In this document: in pieces, positions 17,522 through 26,652 of the stretch | How positions within the stretch are numbered: position 1 is the first letter of the stretch | How the letters are laid out: the number at the start of each line of letters is the position of its first letter | DNA from: Roseateles saccharophilus | Lineage (GTDB): Bacteria > Pseudomonadota > Gammaproteobacteria > Burkholderiales > Burkholderiaceae_C | Assembly: GCF_004342485.1 (NCBI RefSeq) | Contig: NZ_SMBU01000024.1 | Span: 1-64,000 of the forward strand | Length of the DNA: 64,000 nt | Reading direction: 5' to 3' | Program-made: the position numbers and the translations under genes | Notes under the pieces: model-generated | The model's database searches: none | Seen by the model: only the letters and a program-made list of their open reading frames with translations | What the model was told of the DNA's origin: nothing

Positions 17522-18670
17522 CTATTTCTCGTCGGCCGGGCTGTAGGAGAACACCGGCACGAAGTCATCCGGCGCGATGGTCGTGTCGAATCTGTAGTCC
17601 GGATAACTGCTCTGATCCACCAGGCCCAGCTTGATCAGGATGGTGTGAGGGGAGTTTCCGGAACGCCCCTCCAGGTAATTGACCACCGCATCGGTCACCA
17701 CCCTGGCCTGGCTGACCGCCTTGGTGTCGACCGCGGCTGAAATATGCCCCTGCCGGATCAGCTCGGCGATTTCCCGCGTCAGGTCATAGGCGATGACCCT
17801 GACCTGCTTCTGCAGCCCCGCCTCCCGGATTTCGGCGCTGGCAGGGGGCGCGCAGCCGGTACAGCCAATGACGTAGTCGAGCGACTGGCCATGCTCGCGC
17901 AACAGCTGCCTGGCCAGTTGCCCCTGCACATGGCGGTCGCTGTCGCCGTATTTCACGTCGACGATATTGACGGCGATAGGTGCCTTTCTGAGCACTTCGC
18001 GGGTGCCGTCCACCTCGCCGCTGACCCAGCCGGCGCCCCGCGGCCCCGGCAGCAGGCCGACATTGATGGACTTCATGCCGCGCCGCAGCGCATCGTGGAC
18101 CATCCAGCGTGCCGCCTCCACGCCCATGCCCTTCAGCGAGGTGGTGACCTTGATCGCCAGGTCGTCGCTGGTGCTGTCGTTGGCCAGCTCGAACACCGGT
18201 ATGCCCTGGGATTTCGCCCAGGCAATCGACGCGTTGTTGGCCGTCAGATCAATGGGCGACAGGACGATGGCGTCGTATTTGTCGGCCGTCACCTCGGCCA
18301 TCTTGCGCAACTGGCCCTTGATGTCGTCATAGCCGTCGGCAATGAAAATCCTGACCCCCACGCCCAGGCGCTGCGCCTCGGTGATCACGCCGTAATTGCA
18401 GCCCACCCAGTACGGGTCCTTGATATGCGGGAACAGATAGGCAATGCGCCACGGCTTGCGGGCCCGCTCCGCCATCGGGAAATAACCCCGCTTCACATTG
18501 CCGGTCTCCAGCGCATCGTCGGCCGTGCCATTCGGCTTCAGCGGCGGAAAGATCGAGAAGGTGACGACGGGATCGAAACCCTTGACCACGGGATTCGCCG
18601 CCGCAGCCACGGCCAGCGCCAGCATGCCCCCCAGGGCAAGTGCCTTCAAGGCACCGAATGATGCGGTCAC
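17522..18670 (-). CDS. torT: TorT-like periplasmic binding protein
   Basis: A 382-residue periplasmic-binding-protein type I fold with a signal peptide (ALGGMLALAVAAAANP). It is closest to TorT, the sensor that binds TMAO and signals to the TorS kinase. Typical stretches include KDPYWVGCNYGVITEAQ and GCTGCAPPASAEI. No torS, torR or torA lies nearby, so its partner is unknown. Composition is visibly less GC-rich than the flanking genes, suggesting transfer. It could instead serve as a sugar ABC binding protein without its transporter. CGATC-ctgtc-GATCG (18719-18733) lies upstream and may be a control site. Confidence 0.78.
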   Translation of the reverse strand: MTASFGALKALALGGMLALAVAAAANPVVKGFDPVVTFSIFPPLKPNGTADDALETGNVKRGYFPMAERARKPWRIAYLFPHIKDPYWVGCNYGVITEAQRLGVGVRIFIADGYDDIKGQLRKMAEVTADKYDAIVLSPIDLTANNASIAWAKSQGIPVFELANDSTSDDLAIKVTTSLKGMGVEAARWMVHDALRRGMKSINVGLLPGPRGAGWVSGEVDGTREVLRKAPIAVNIVDVKYGDSDRHVQGQLARQLLREHGQSLDYVIGCTGCAPPASAEIREAGLQKQVRVIAYDLTREIAELIRQGHISAAVDTKAVSQARVVTDAVVNYLEGRSGNSPHTILIKLGLVDQSSYPDYRFDTTIAPDDFVPVFSYSPADEK

Positions 18671-18760
18671 GCTGCTGCCCCCCTGAATCAGCCCATTCCG
18701 GGCATTCGAGTTGAGGTTCGATCCTGTCGATCGGACTCGGCTATTGAACGGTCCGCCGCC

Positions 18761-19456
18761 TCAGCCCAGAGTCTGCCCGAAGAACCGCATCGCGCGGTCC
18801 CAGGCCTGCTGCGCCCAGGCCGCGTCGTACTGCGTCCTGGCGATGCGGCCAGGCCCCTGGGCCGTCTCGTTGGCGAAGCCGTGGTGGGCCAGGTAGCGGT
18901 GGCCCTCGTAGCGCGCGCCGGCCTCGCGCAGCCTGGCCTCCAGCGCGTCCACGCCGGCGATGGCGAAGAACTCGTCCTGCAGGGCCCAGTGGGCCTGCAG
19001 CGGCAGCCTGATCTTGCTCGCGTCCACATATTCAACCGGCGGCATGCCGTACCAGACGACGGCAGCGTCGGCCTCGGGCACGAGCATGGATGACAGCAGG
19101 GTCAGCGCGCCGCCCATGCAGTAGCCGGTCACGCCGACCTTGCCGCTGCCGAGCTGCAAGCCCTTCAGATAGCTCACGGCGCCACGCACGTCCTGGGACG
19201 CGGCTTCGCCGAAGTCCAGGCCCGTCATCAGGTGGTGGGCCTCCTCCTCCTCGACGGTGCTCTTGCCGCGGTAGAGGTCGGGCACCAGGGCCGTGAAGCC
19301 GGCGCTGGCCCAGCGCCGGGCCACGCCGCGGATCTGCTCGTTCAGGCCCCACCACTCCTGGATGACGACGACGGCGCCCAGGGGCGCCTCGGCTTCGGCC
19401 AGATATCCGGACACGCTGGCGCCATCGGGGCGCTGGAACTGGACGGTCTTGGGCAT
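18761..19456 (-). CDS. Dienelactone hydrolase family protein
   Basis: An alpha/beta hydrolase of the dienelactone hydrolase family, 231 residues, cytoplasmic. The family Cys-Asp-His triad is visible: C113 in GYCMGG, the aspartate in ALQDEFF and the histidine in LAHHGF. The conserved glutamate in QEWWG is also present. AGGAG precedes the ATG at 19456. No aromatic-ring cleavage genes are adjacent, so the substrate is unknown; many such proteins are general carboxymethylenebutenolidase-like esterases. Confidence 0.85.
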   Translation of the reverse strand: MPKTVQFQRPDGASVSGYLAEAEAPLGAVVVIQEWWGLNEQIRGVARRWASAGFTALVPDLYRGKSTVEEEEAHHLMTGLDFGEAASQDVRGAVSYLKGLQLGSGKVGVTGYCMGGALTLLSSMLVPEADAAVVWYGMPPVEYVDASKIRLPLQAHWALQDEFFAIAGVDALEARLREAGARYEGHRYLAHHGFANETAQGPGRIARTQYDAAWAQQAWDRAMRFFGQTLG

Positions 19457-19535
19457 GGTGAACTCCTGCGTTGGAGACTGGAGTCTGCCTTGCCCGGCGC
19501 CGGTTTTGCCGCGCGGGAGGAGAATGGCGGCTCCC

Positions 19536-20141
19536 ATGAAGATCGAACGCATCGTTTCCACCCGCCTGCCGACGCCGTATGGCGAGTTCGCCATCCACGG
19601 TTTCCGCGAGAGCAAGAGCGGCCAGGAGCATGTCGTGCTGAGCATGGGCGAGCTCACCGGCGACGAGCCGCCCCTCGTGCGCGTGCACTCCGAGTGCATG
19701 ACCGGCGAGGTTTTCGGCTCGCTGCGCTGCGACTGCCGGCCGCAGCTGGAGAGCGCGATGAAGCGCATCGCGGCGCAGGGCCGCGGCGCCATCGTCTACA
19801 TGCGCGGCCATGAGGGCCGGGGCATCGGCCTGGTGCAGAAGCTGCGCGCCTATGCCGAGCAGGACGCCGGCGCCGACACCATCGAGGCCAATGCGGCGCT
19901 GGGCCTGCCCGTCGACGCGCGCCGCTACGACGCCGCCGCCTGCATGCTGCGCGCGCTGGGCGTGAACCGCGTGCGCCTGCTGACCAACAACCCGCTGAAG
20001 ATGGCGGCGCTGGCCGAGTTCGGCATCGAGGTCGTCGAGCGCGAGGCCTCGCTGACCCGGCCCGGCCCCGAGAACGAGCGCTATCTGCGCACCAAGGCCG
20101 ACCAGATGGGTCATCACGACCTCGGTCATCTGTTCGAATAG
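19536..20141 (+). CDS. ribA: GTP cyclohydrolase II
   Basis: Catalyses the first step of riboflavin synthesis, converting GTP to the 2,5-diamino pyrimidinone plus formate and pyrophosphate. The 201-residue stand-alone enzyme has zinc ligands C54, C65 and C67 (SECMTGEVFGSLRCDC) at the positions used by E. coli RibA, and GHEGRGIG. I prefer ATG 19536 (MKIERI) because it matches the family start; an ATG at 19524 sits almost on top of the GGAGG. It is divergent from the dienelactone hydrolase gene. Confidence 0.93.
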   Translation: MKIERIVSTRLPTPYGEFAIHGFRESKSGQEHVVLSMGELTGDEPPLVRVHSECMTGEVFGSLRCDCRPQLESAMKRIAAQGRGAIVYMRGHEGRGIGLVQKLRAYAEQDAGADTIEANAALGLPVDARRYDAAACMLRALGVNRVRLLTNNPLKMAALAEFGIEVVEREASLTRPGPENERYLRTKADQMGHHDLGHLFE

Positions 20142-20167
20142 CGCCCTCGGCCACGGCGCAGCGCAAG

Positions 20168-20229
20168 GCGGGCGCAAGGCCCGCGACAGCGGGCGTTCAC
20201 ACCGCTGAGATGCAGGCCCGTTAGCCTGC
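20168..20229. terminator. Paired hairpins after ribA
   Basis: GCGGGC-gcaag-GCCCGC (20168-20184) and GCAGGC-ccgtta-GCCTGC (20212-20229) are two perfect six-base-pair hairpins in the gap between ribA and the ABC permease gene. The first is a plausible terminator of ribA, although no T run follows. The second lies just before the permease start and could affect its leader. Confidence 0.35.
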
Positions 20230-20250
20230 GCGCCGCCTTTGCTGAGGACC

Positions 20251-21978
20251 ATGGCCGACCGTCGCTTCTTCCCCCGCCCCGTCGTCGAGGCCAGCTTCAA
20301 CCGCTGGGACTGGGCGCTGCTGCCCCTGGTGATGTCCGTGCTCATCCTGCTGGCGCTGGCCGCCTCGCAGATGGCCAAGCCCTTCCACCTCGGCGAGCAG
20401 CTGCCGCTGAGCCTGGACGTCACCTACCTGCCCTACTACCTGCTGCGCACCACGCTGCGGATGTTCATCGCGCTGGCGGCGTCGGTGGTGTTCGCCTGCG
20501 TGTTCGCGGTGCTGGCGGCCAAGGTGAGGGCGGCCGAGAAGGTGCTGGTGCCGCTGCTGGACATCCTGCAGTCCATCCCCATCCTGGGCTTCCAGGCGAT
20601 CGCGGTGGCGCCCTTCATCGCGCTGTTCCCGGGCAACCTGTTCGGCGTGGAGCTGGCGGCGCTGTTCGCCATCTTCACGAGCCAGGCCTGGAACATGGCC
20701 TTCAGCCTCTACCAATCGCTGCGCACGGTGCCCGGCGAGCTGCAGGAGGCGGCGCGCATCTTCCAGCTGTCGGGCTGGCAGCGCTTCTGGCGGCTGGAGC
20801 TGCCGTTCGCGATGCCGGGCCTGCTGTGGAACATGATGATGAGCATGTCCGGCGGCTGGTTCTTCGTCGTCGCGTCGGAGGCGATCTCGGTGGCCGGCCA
20901 GGACATCAAGCTGCCCGGCGTGGGCTCCTACATCGCGCTGGCCATCGAGGCCAAGGACCTGGCCGCCATCGGCTGGGCCATCCTCGGCATGCTGATCGGC
21001 ATCCTGCTCTACGACCAGCTGTTCTTCCGCCCGCTGCTGGCCTGGGCCGACAAATTCCGCTTCGAGGAGTCGGGCGGCGAGAACGCGCCCCAGTCCTGGC
21101 TGCTGACCTGGCTGCGCCGCACCGAGCTGCTGCAGCGTCTGAGCGAGTGGCCGGCGCGCTGGATCACGGCGAGCTTCCGGCCGCTGCGCAAGACCTACGA
21201 CGGCCGCTCCATCCGCGCCCGCCCCAAGCCCGCCAACCCGCTGTGGGCGCGCGGCTGGGACGCGCTGATCGCCGCCCTGGTGCTGTTCGCGCTGTGGCGC
21301 ATGCTCAGCTTCATCCATGCCGAGGTGGGCTGGGGCGAGGCGGCCCATGTGTTCAAGCTCGGCCTGTTCACGCTGACCCGCGTGCTGTCGCTGATCGCCG
21401 TGGCCTCGCTGATCTGGGTGCCCATCGGCGTGTGGATAGGCCTGAACCCGCGCATCGCCGGCCGCGTTCAGGCGGTGGCCCAGTTCCTCGCGGCCTTCCC
21501 GTCCAACCTCGTCTTCCCGGTCGCGGTGCTGCTGATCGTCAAGTGGGGCCTCAACCCCGACATCTGGCTGTCGCCCCTCATCATCCTGGGCACGCAGTGG
21601 TATCTGCTGTTCAACGTCGTCGCGGGCGCGTCCACCATCCCGACCGAGTTGCGCCTGGCCGCGCAGAACCTCGGCCTGAAGGGCTGGCTGGCCTGGCGGC
21701 GCTACCTGCTGCCGGCCATCTTCCCGAGCTTCGTGACCGGCGCCATCACGGCCAGTGGCGGCTCCTGGAACGCCAGCATCGTGGCCGAATACGTGACCTG
21801 GGGCGACACCCATCTGCAGGCCGCCGGCCTGGGCAGCTACATCCAGCAGATGACGACGGCCGGCGACTTCCCGCGCATCGCGCTGGGCATCGGCGTCATG
21901 TGCGTCTTCGTGATGGCGCTCAACCACTGGGTCTGGCGGCGGCTCTACCGCCTCGCCGAAGACCGTATGCATTTCTGA
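20251..21978 (+). CDS. Double-domain ABC permease, NitT/TauT type
   Basis: A 575-residue inner-membrane protein with two tandem permease domains of the nitrate/sulfonate/bicarbonate kind. Each half carries its own EAA-type loop (ELQEAARIFQLSGWQRFWRLELPF and ELRLAAQNLGLKGWLAWRRYLLP), so both halves of the usual dimer are in one chain. About twelve membrane segments are visible. TGAGG precedes ATG 20251. The ATPase gene follows at 12 bases. No periplasmic binding protein is encoded nearby, so the substrate is unknown. Confidence 0.86.
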   Translation: MADRRFFPRPVVEASFNRWDWALLPLVMSVLILLALAASQMAKPFHLGEQLPLSLDVTYLPYYLLRTTLRMFIALAASVVFACVFAVLAAKVRAAEKVLVPLLDILQSIPILGFQAIAVAPFIALFPGNLFGVELAALFAIFTSQAWNMAFSLYQSLRTVPGELQEAARIFQLSGWQRFWRLELPFAMPGLLWNMMMSMSGGWFFVVASEAISVAGQDIKLPGVGSYIALAIEAKDLAAIGWAILGMLIGILLYDQLFFRPLLAWADKFRFEESGGENAPQSWLLTWLRRTELLQRLSEWPARWITASFRPLRKTYDGRSIRARPKPANPLWARGWDALIAALVLFALWRMLSFIHAEVGWGEAAHVFKLGLFTLTRVLSLIAVASLIWVPIGVWIGLNPRIAGRVQAVAQFLAAFPSNLVFPVAVLLIVKWGLNPDIWLSPLIILGTQWYLLFNVVAGASTIPTELRLAAQNLGLKGWLAWRRYLLPAIFPSFVTGAITASGGSWNASIVAEYVTWGDTHLQAAGLGSYIQQMTTAGDFPRIALGIGVMCVFVMALNHWVWRRLYRLAEDRMHF

Positions 21979-21989
21979 TGGAGGCCGCC

Positions 21990-23285
21990 ATGACCACCTT
22001 GATCGAACTGAAGGACGTGGCCAAGGGCTTCAAGTCCGCCGACGGCAGCCTGCGCTCGGTGCTGGACGACGTGGACTTCCGCCTGGCCAAGGGCGAGATC
22101 GTCGCGCTGCTGGGCCAGAGCGGCTCGGGCAAGAGCACGCTGCTGCGCATCATGGCCGGGCTGATCCCGGCCGACGCCGGCGACGTGCGCTACCGCGGCC
22201 AGCCGCTGTTCGGGCCGGCCCAGGGCATCGCGATGGTGTTCCAGAGCTTCGCGCTGTTCCCCTGGCTGACCGTGCAGCAGAACGTCGAGCTCGGCCTGGA
22301 GGCGGCCGGCGTGGCCGAGGCCGAACGCGCCGAGCGCGCCGAGAAGGCCATCGAGCTGATCGGCCTGGCCGGCTTCGAGGGCGCGCTGCCGCGCGAGCTG
22401 TCGGGCGGCATGCGCCAGCGCGTGGGCCTGGCGCGCGCCCTCGTCATGGAGCCGCCGGTGCTGCTGATGGACGAGGCCTTCTCGGCGCTGGACGTGCTGA
22501 CCGGCGAGCGCCTGCGCAACGAGATCCTGGAGCTGTGGGACGGCGGCCAGATGCCCACGCAGGCCATGCTGGTCGTGTCACACAACATCGAGGAGGCCGT
22601 GATGATGGCCGACCGCGTGCTGATCTTCGCGAGCAACCCGGGCCGGGTGCGTGCCGAGCTGCCCATCACGCTGCCGCGCCCGCGCCGCGCCGACAGCCCC
22701 GAGGTGCGCCTGCTCATCGACGAGGTCTACCGGCTGATGACCAGCGCCACCACGGTGACCGGCGCGCCCGAGGAGGCGCCCCGGCCCCACCTCAGCGACC
22801 GCCTGCCCGAGGCCGACGTGGGCCGCATGGAAAGCCTGCTGGAACTGCTGGGCGACGAACAGTTCAAGGGCCGCGCCGACCTGCCGCAGCTCGTCGAGGA
22901 GAGCGAGCTCACCGACGAGGAGGTGCTGCCGCTGGCCGACGCGCTGCACCGCCTGGGCCTGGCCCAGCTCAGCGGCGGCGACCTGCTGATGACGCAGCTG
23001 GGCCACAAGTACGTCGAGGGCAGCCACGAGTTCCGCCGCCAGGTCTTCGGCCAGCAACTGCTCGAGCATGTGCCGCTGGCCGCCTTCATCCGCCACAGCC
23101 TGGAGCAGGAGGCCGACGGCGAACTGAAGGAAGAGCCCTTCCTGAAGCTGCTCAGCGAGAGCATGGACGTGCAGGAGGCCGAACGCGTGCTGCGCGTGGC
23201 CATCGAATGGGCGCGCTATGGCGAGGTCTTCGAATACAACTACCACACCGGCATGATTCACCTGCCGGAGGCCGACGAGGACTGA
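21990..23285 (+). CDS. NitT/TauT-type ABC ATPase with C-terminal AAA-associated domain
   Basis: Partner ATPase of the fused permease, 431 residues. The first 250 residues are a standard importer ATPase: Walker A GQSGSGKST, signature LSGGMRQR, Walker B LLMDEAFSALD. The C-terminal 170 residues match the AAA-associated regulatory domain seen in a subset of nitrate/sulfonate-type ATPases, with long charged helices (MESLLELLGDEQFKGRADL). GGAGG lies five bases before ATG 21990. The transported compound cannot be told from the sequence. Confidence 0.87.
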   Translation: MTTLIELKDVAKGFKSADGSLRSVLDDVDFRLAKGEIVALLGQSGSGKSTLLRIMAGLIPADAGDVRYRGQPLFGPAQGIAMVFQSFALFPWLTVQQNVELGLEAAGVAEAERAERAEKAIELIGLAGFEGALPRELSGGMRQRVGLARALVMEPPVLLMDEAFSALDVLTGERLRNEILELWDGGQMPTQAMLVVSHNIEEAVMMADRVLIFASNPGRVRAELPITLPRPRRADSPEVRLLIDEVYRLMTSATTVTGAPEEAPRPHLSDRLPEADVGRMESLLELLGDEQFKGRADLPQLVEESELTDEEVLPLADALHRLGLAQLSGGDLLMTQLGHKYVEGSHEFRRQVFGQQLLEHVPLAAFIRHSLEQEADGELKEEPFLKLLSESMDVQEAERVLRVAIEWARYGEVFEYNYHTGMIHLPEADED

Positions 23286-23304
23286 GGGGCGGCCGGCCAG
23301 GACT

Positions 23305-23320
23305 GCTTGTCCGGGCAAGC
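23305..23320. terminator. Hairpin after the ABC importer genes
   Basis: GCTTGTC-cg-GGCAAGC forms a seven-pair stem with one G-T wobble, 20 bases after the ATPase stop. It is a plausible weak terminator. Two further small inverted repeats follow: CAATCC-gaac-GGATTG (23328-23343) and ATTTG-ccag-CAAAT (23366-23379), then the palindrome GATTAATC (23382-23389). These lie in the AT-rich leader of the kinase gene and may be control sites. Confidence 0.4.
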
Positions 23321-23424
23321 GACCGTGCAATCCGAACGGATTGGCAGCACGGTCTGATTTGCCACATTTGCCAGCAAATTTGATTAATCTGATAATGGCG
23401 CGGATCCACCTACCGATCTGACCC

Positions 23425-25791
23425 GTGCCCGCCCGCCCTCGCGTCCCCGATCTCCGCAGCCGGTTGTCGCTGCTGGCGCCCACGCCGGCCACGCGGCGGC
23501 TGCTGCGCGTGATCTGGCCCTTCCTGGCGGCGATGGCGCTGCTGCTGCTGCTCACGGCGGCCAGCTTCGCGCTGCTGTCCGCGGGACGGGCCTATGTCGA
23601 GGGCGAGAGTCTGTGGTCCAAGGGGCAGAAGAACGCCATCCAGGCCCTGGCCCGCTACAGCGACAGCTGCGAAGCGCGCCACTTCGCCCATTACCAGGCC
23701 GAGATCGCGGTGCCGCTGGGCGACCGCCTGGCACGGCTGGAGCTGCTCCGGTCCCGACCCCGGCTCGAGCGCGCCACCGCCGGCTTCCTGCAGGGCGGCA
23801 ACGACCCGGCGGAGATCCCGGGCATGATCTTCCTGTTCCGCCATTTCAGGTCCCTCCCGGTGTTCAGCGAGGCCCTGGACATCTGGACCCGGGCCGACGG
23901 GCTGCTGCTGCGCATCGACGCCGCGGCCGAGGCGCTGGACGAGGCGGTGCGGCGCGACTGCGCCAACCCGGCGGCGCGGCGCGCGGTCCTGGACGAGATC
24001 TACCGCCTCAACGACACGCTGACGCCGCTGCAGCGCCAGTTCTCCGAGGCACTGGCCCGCGCCAACCGCCTGATCAACACGGTGCTGCTCGCGCTGATGG
24101 CCGCCCTGAGCCTGGTGCTGGCGGCGCTGGGCATCGTGCTGTCGCGGCGCGTCGTGCAACAGGGCGCCGCGGCCGAGCGCTCGCTGGCCCTCAGCGAAGA
24201 CCGGCTGCGCCTGGCCGCCACCGGCAGCAACCAGGGCCTGTGGGATCTGGAGGTCGGCACCGACACGCTCTACCTCTCGCCAGGGCTGCGGCAGATGCTG
24301 GGCTTCCCGGCCGACGCGGCCCGTGTGGACGCCGCCGACCTGCGCGACCGGGTCCATCCGCAGGACCGCGCCGGCTCGCTGGCCGCGCCCTGCGCCGGCG
24401 CGGCGGCAGACGGCAAGTTCGACGAGGAATTCCGGCTGCGCACGGCCGACGGCAGCTATCGCTGGTTCCGCGCCGCCGGCCAGGCCATCGGCGACGCCCG
24501 CGACCGATGCAGCCGCGTCGTCGCGTCCATCCAGGACGTCACGGACCGCCATCTGCTGCAGCGCTCGCTGCTGGCCGAGCTGCGGCAGCGGCGCTCGGCG
24601 CTGGCGACGCTGCGCGCGATGCTGCCGACGCTGGGCCCGCTGCCAGCGGCAGACGCCATCGTGCAGGACCAGGACGACATCGCCGCGGTCACGCGCGCCG
24701 TTGCGCTGCTGTCGGCGCGCCAGGTCGAGACCCATGCCCGGCTCGAGGCCATCCTCGAACTGAGCCGCGACGCCTTCGTGTCCTTCGACGCCGACGGCAA
24801 GGTCAGGCATGTGAGCCCGGCCTTCGCCGCCATCACCGGCGTGGCACCTGACGAGGTGATGGGCCGCACCGCCACGCATTTCAGCGCCCGCATGAACCGC
24901 CAGTGCAGCCCCGGCCAGCGCTTCCCGTCCCTGGAGCAGCTGCGGGACGCGGGCCAGGACGGGCTGCTGGACTTCGAGCTGGCGCTGCCGCAGCCGCGCA
25001 CCCTGACCGCCGAGCTGAACGAGGGCAGCCACGAGGCCATACGCAGCGTGCTGTGCCTGCGCGACGTGACGCGCCAGCGCGCGCTGGACCGCCTCAAGAG
25101 CGAGTTCATCTCGCTGGCCGCGCACGAGCTGCGCACGCCGATGGCGAGCATCTTCGGCTTCGTCGAGCTGCTGCTGTCGCAGCCCGCCACGCTGGAGCGC
25201 CGCACCGAGGCGCTGATGGTCATCCACCGCCAGGCCCGCCTGATGATGGGCATCATCGACGACCTGCTGGACCTGGACCGCCTGCAGGCCGGCGGCGCCG
25301 CCGAGCTGCACATCGACAGCGTCGACCTGAACGCGCTGCTGCACAAGGCCTGCGCCGACTTCGCCCCGCCTGCCGGCCGCGAGCCGCCCCTCATCGAGGC
25401 GCTGCCGCCCGCGGCCGTCATCGATGCCGACGCCGACAAGGTCAGGCGCGTGCTGCTCAACCTGCTGTCCAACGCCTACAAATACTCGCCCGCGGGCGGG
25501 CCGGTCAGGCTGGGCATCGTCGAGGCCGACGGTCCGGCGGGGCTGGGCCTCTATGTGCAGGACCAGGGCATCGGCATGACGCCCGAGCAGCTGGCGCGGG
25601 TCGGCGAACGCTTCTACCGCGCCGACGGCTCCGGCAAGCTCCCCGGCACGGGCCTGGGCGTCAGCATCGCCAGGGAGATCCTGCACCTGCACGGCGGCCA
25701 TTTCGACATCGAGAGCACCGAAGGCGTCGGCACGCGCGCGACGGCCTGGTTCAGGCGCTCCGCGGCGGTGGCCCAGCGCCGCCGCGCCTGA
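23425..25791 (+). CDS. Membrane-bound PAS sensor histidine kinase (orphan)
   Basis: A 788-residue sensor kinase. A first membrane helix (about residues 28-52) and a second (about 213-237) enclose a periplasmic helical domain of roughly 160 residues. Two PAS domains follow (about 255-365 and 440-550), then HisKA with phospho-accepting H567 (AAHELRTPM) and an ATPase domain (NLLSNAYKYS, DQGIGM, GTGLGVSIA). The start is a GTG at 23425 without a clear Shine-Dalgarno. No response regulator gene is adjacent. The signal is unknown. Confidence 0.85.
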   Translation: MPARPRVPDLRSRLSLLAPTPATRRLLRVIWPFLAAMALLLLLTAASFALLSAGRAYVEGESLWSKGQKNAIQALARYSDSCEARHFAHYQAEIAVPLGDRLARLELLRSRPRLERATAGFLQGGNDPAEIPGMIFLFRHFRSLPVFSEALDIWTRADGLLLRIDAAAEALDEAVRRDCANPAARRAVLDEIYRLNDTLTPLQRQFSEALARANRLINTVLLALMAALSLVLAALGIVLSRRVVQQGAAAERSLALSEDRLRLAATGSNQGLWDLEVGTDTLYLSPGLRQMLGFPADAARVDAADLRDRVHPQDRAGSLAAPCAGAAADGKFDEEFRLRTADGSYRWFRAAGQAIGDARDRCSRVVASIQDVTDRHLLQRSLLAELRQRRSALATLRAMLPTLGPLPAADAIVQDQDDIAAVTRAVALLSARQVETHARLEAILELSRDAFVSFDADGKVRHVSPAFAAITGVAPDEVMGRTATHFSARMNRQCSPGQRFPSLEQLRDAGQDGLLDFELALPQPRTLTAELNEGSHEAIRSVLCLRDVTRQRALDRLKSEFISLAAHELRTPMASIFGFVELLLSQPATLERRTEALMVIHRQARLMMGIIDDLLDLDRLQAGGAAELHIDSVDLNALLHKACADFAPPAGREPPLIEALPPAAVIDADADKVRRVLLNLLSNAYKYSPAGGPVRLGIVEADGPAGLGLYVQDQGIGMTPEQLARVGERFYRADGSGKLPGTGLGVSIAREILHLHGGHFDIESTEGVGTRATAWFRRSAAVAQRRRA

Positions 25792-25801
25792 TCTGCGCGG
25801 T

Positions 25802-26554
25802 TCAGGCCAGGGCCGCGCGCGTGGCCTCGTCCGCCGGGAACAGGTGCTCGACCTTCAGCGAGGCCAGCGTGATGTCCAGCGGCGTGCCGAAGCTCGTGAA
25901 CGCGGAGAAGAAGCTCAGCACCCGCCCGTCCGCGGCGCGCAGGCGCAGCGCGAGCACTGGCAGGCCGCCCGGCTCGACGGCGCCCCAGGGCTGCAGCATC
26001 GCCCCCAGTTCGTCCAGCAGCGCGCGCAGCCGCGGCAGGTGCTCGGCCTCGCGGCTGGCGCGGGCCCACAGCTCGCCACAGAGTTCGGCCTCGTTCACGC
26101 ACAGGGCGCGCAGGCCGCCGGGCGCGAACACGGCGCGCAGCAGGTTCAGCGGCCGGCCGAGCATGGCCTCGGCCGGCAGACCCAGCAGCGCAAGCAGCCG
26201 CGCCAGGCCGGCATTGGCCATGACGACGTTGTAGTCGCCGTCCAGCACCAGGGCCGGCGTCGGGTCGTGGGCATGCAGCAGCTGGGCCAGCGCGGCGCGC
26301 ACCGGCGCCATCTCTGGCGCATCCAGCGCACGCTCGGCATGGGCCGGCGCATAGCCGGCGGCCAGCAGCGCCTGGTTGCGCTCCTCCAGCGTGGCGCCGA
26401 GGGCGTCGAGCAGGGCCAGCAGCGTCTCGCGGCCGGCGCGCGAACGGCCGGTCTCGATGCAGCTGAGATGGCGTTGCGAGACGCCGGTGCGCAGCGACAG
26501 CTCCAGCTGGCTGACGCGGCGCGACTTGCGCAGGGCGGCGAGGGTGGCGGTCAT
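25802..26554 (-). CDS. XRE-family regulator with MmyB-like ligand domain
   Basis: A 250-residue regulator: an N-terminal XRE helix-turn-helix (residues about 3-60, VSQLELSLRTGVSQRHLSCIETGRS) and a C-terminal MmyB-like, PAS-related domain (VLDGDYNVVMANAGLARLLALL). Members of this family bind fatty-acid-like ligands in one known case. It diverges from a small membrane protein gene across a 49-bp palindrome. I chose ATG 26554; an ATG at 26563 is possible, and longer starts would run into the palindrome. Confidence 0.85.
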   Translation of the reverse strand: MTATLAALRKSRRVSQLELSLRTGVSQRHLSCIETGRSRAGRETLLALLDALGATLEERNQALLAAGYAPAHAERALDAPEMAPVRAALAQLLHAHDPTPALVLDGDYNVVMANAGLARLLALLGLPAEAMLGRPLNLLRAVFAPGGLRALCVNEAELCGELWARASREAEHLPRLRALLDELGAMLQPWGAVEPGGLPVLALRLRAADGRVLSFFSAFTSFGTPLDITLASLKVEHLFPADEATRAALA

Positions 26555-26574
26555 ACGGCGCATTCTGCGGCGCG

Positions 26575-26623
26575 GGCCGGCGTGGCCGCGATGACCCCGG
26601 AGGTCATTGCGGCCACGCCGGCC
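26575..26623. promoter_or_regulatory. 49-bp near-perfect palindrome between divergent genes
   Basis: Arms 26575-26596 and 26602-26623 are inverted copies matching at 21 of 22 positions, with the five-base centre CCGGA. The inner core is ATGACC-ccgga-GGTCAT. It lies between the starts of the XRE regulator gene and the small membrane protein gene, so it is not a terminator for either. An operator for the regulator, controlling both genes, is the simplest reading. Confidence 0.6.
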
Positions 26624-26652
26624 GCTGCCGAGCATGGCGCCACCTCAACCCG

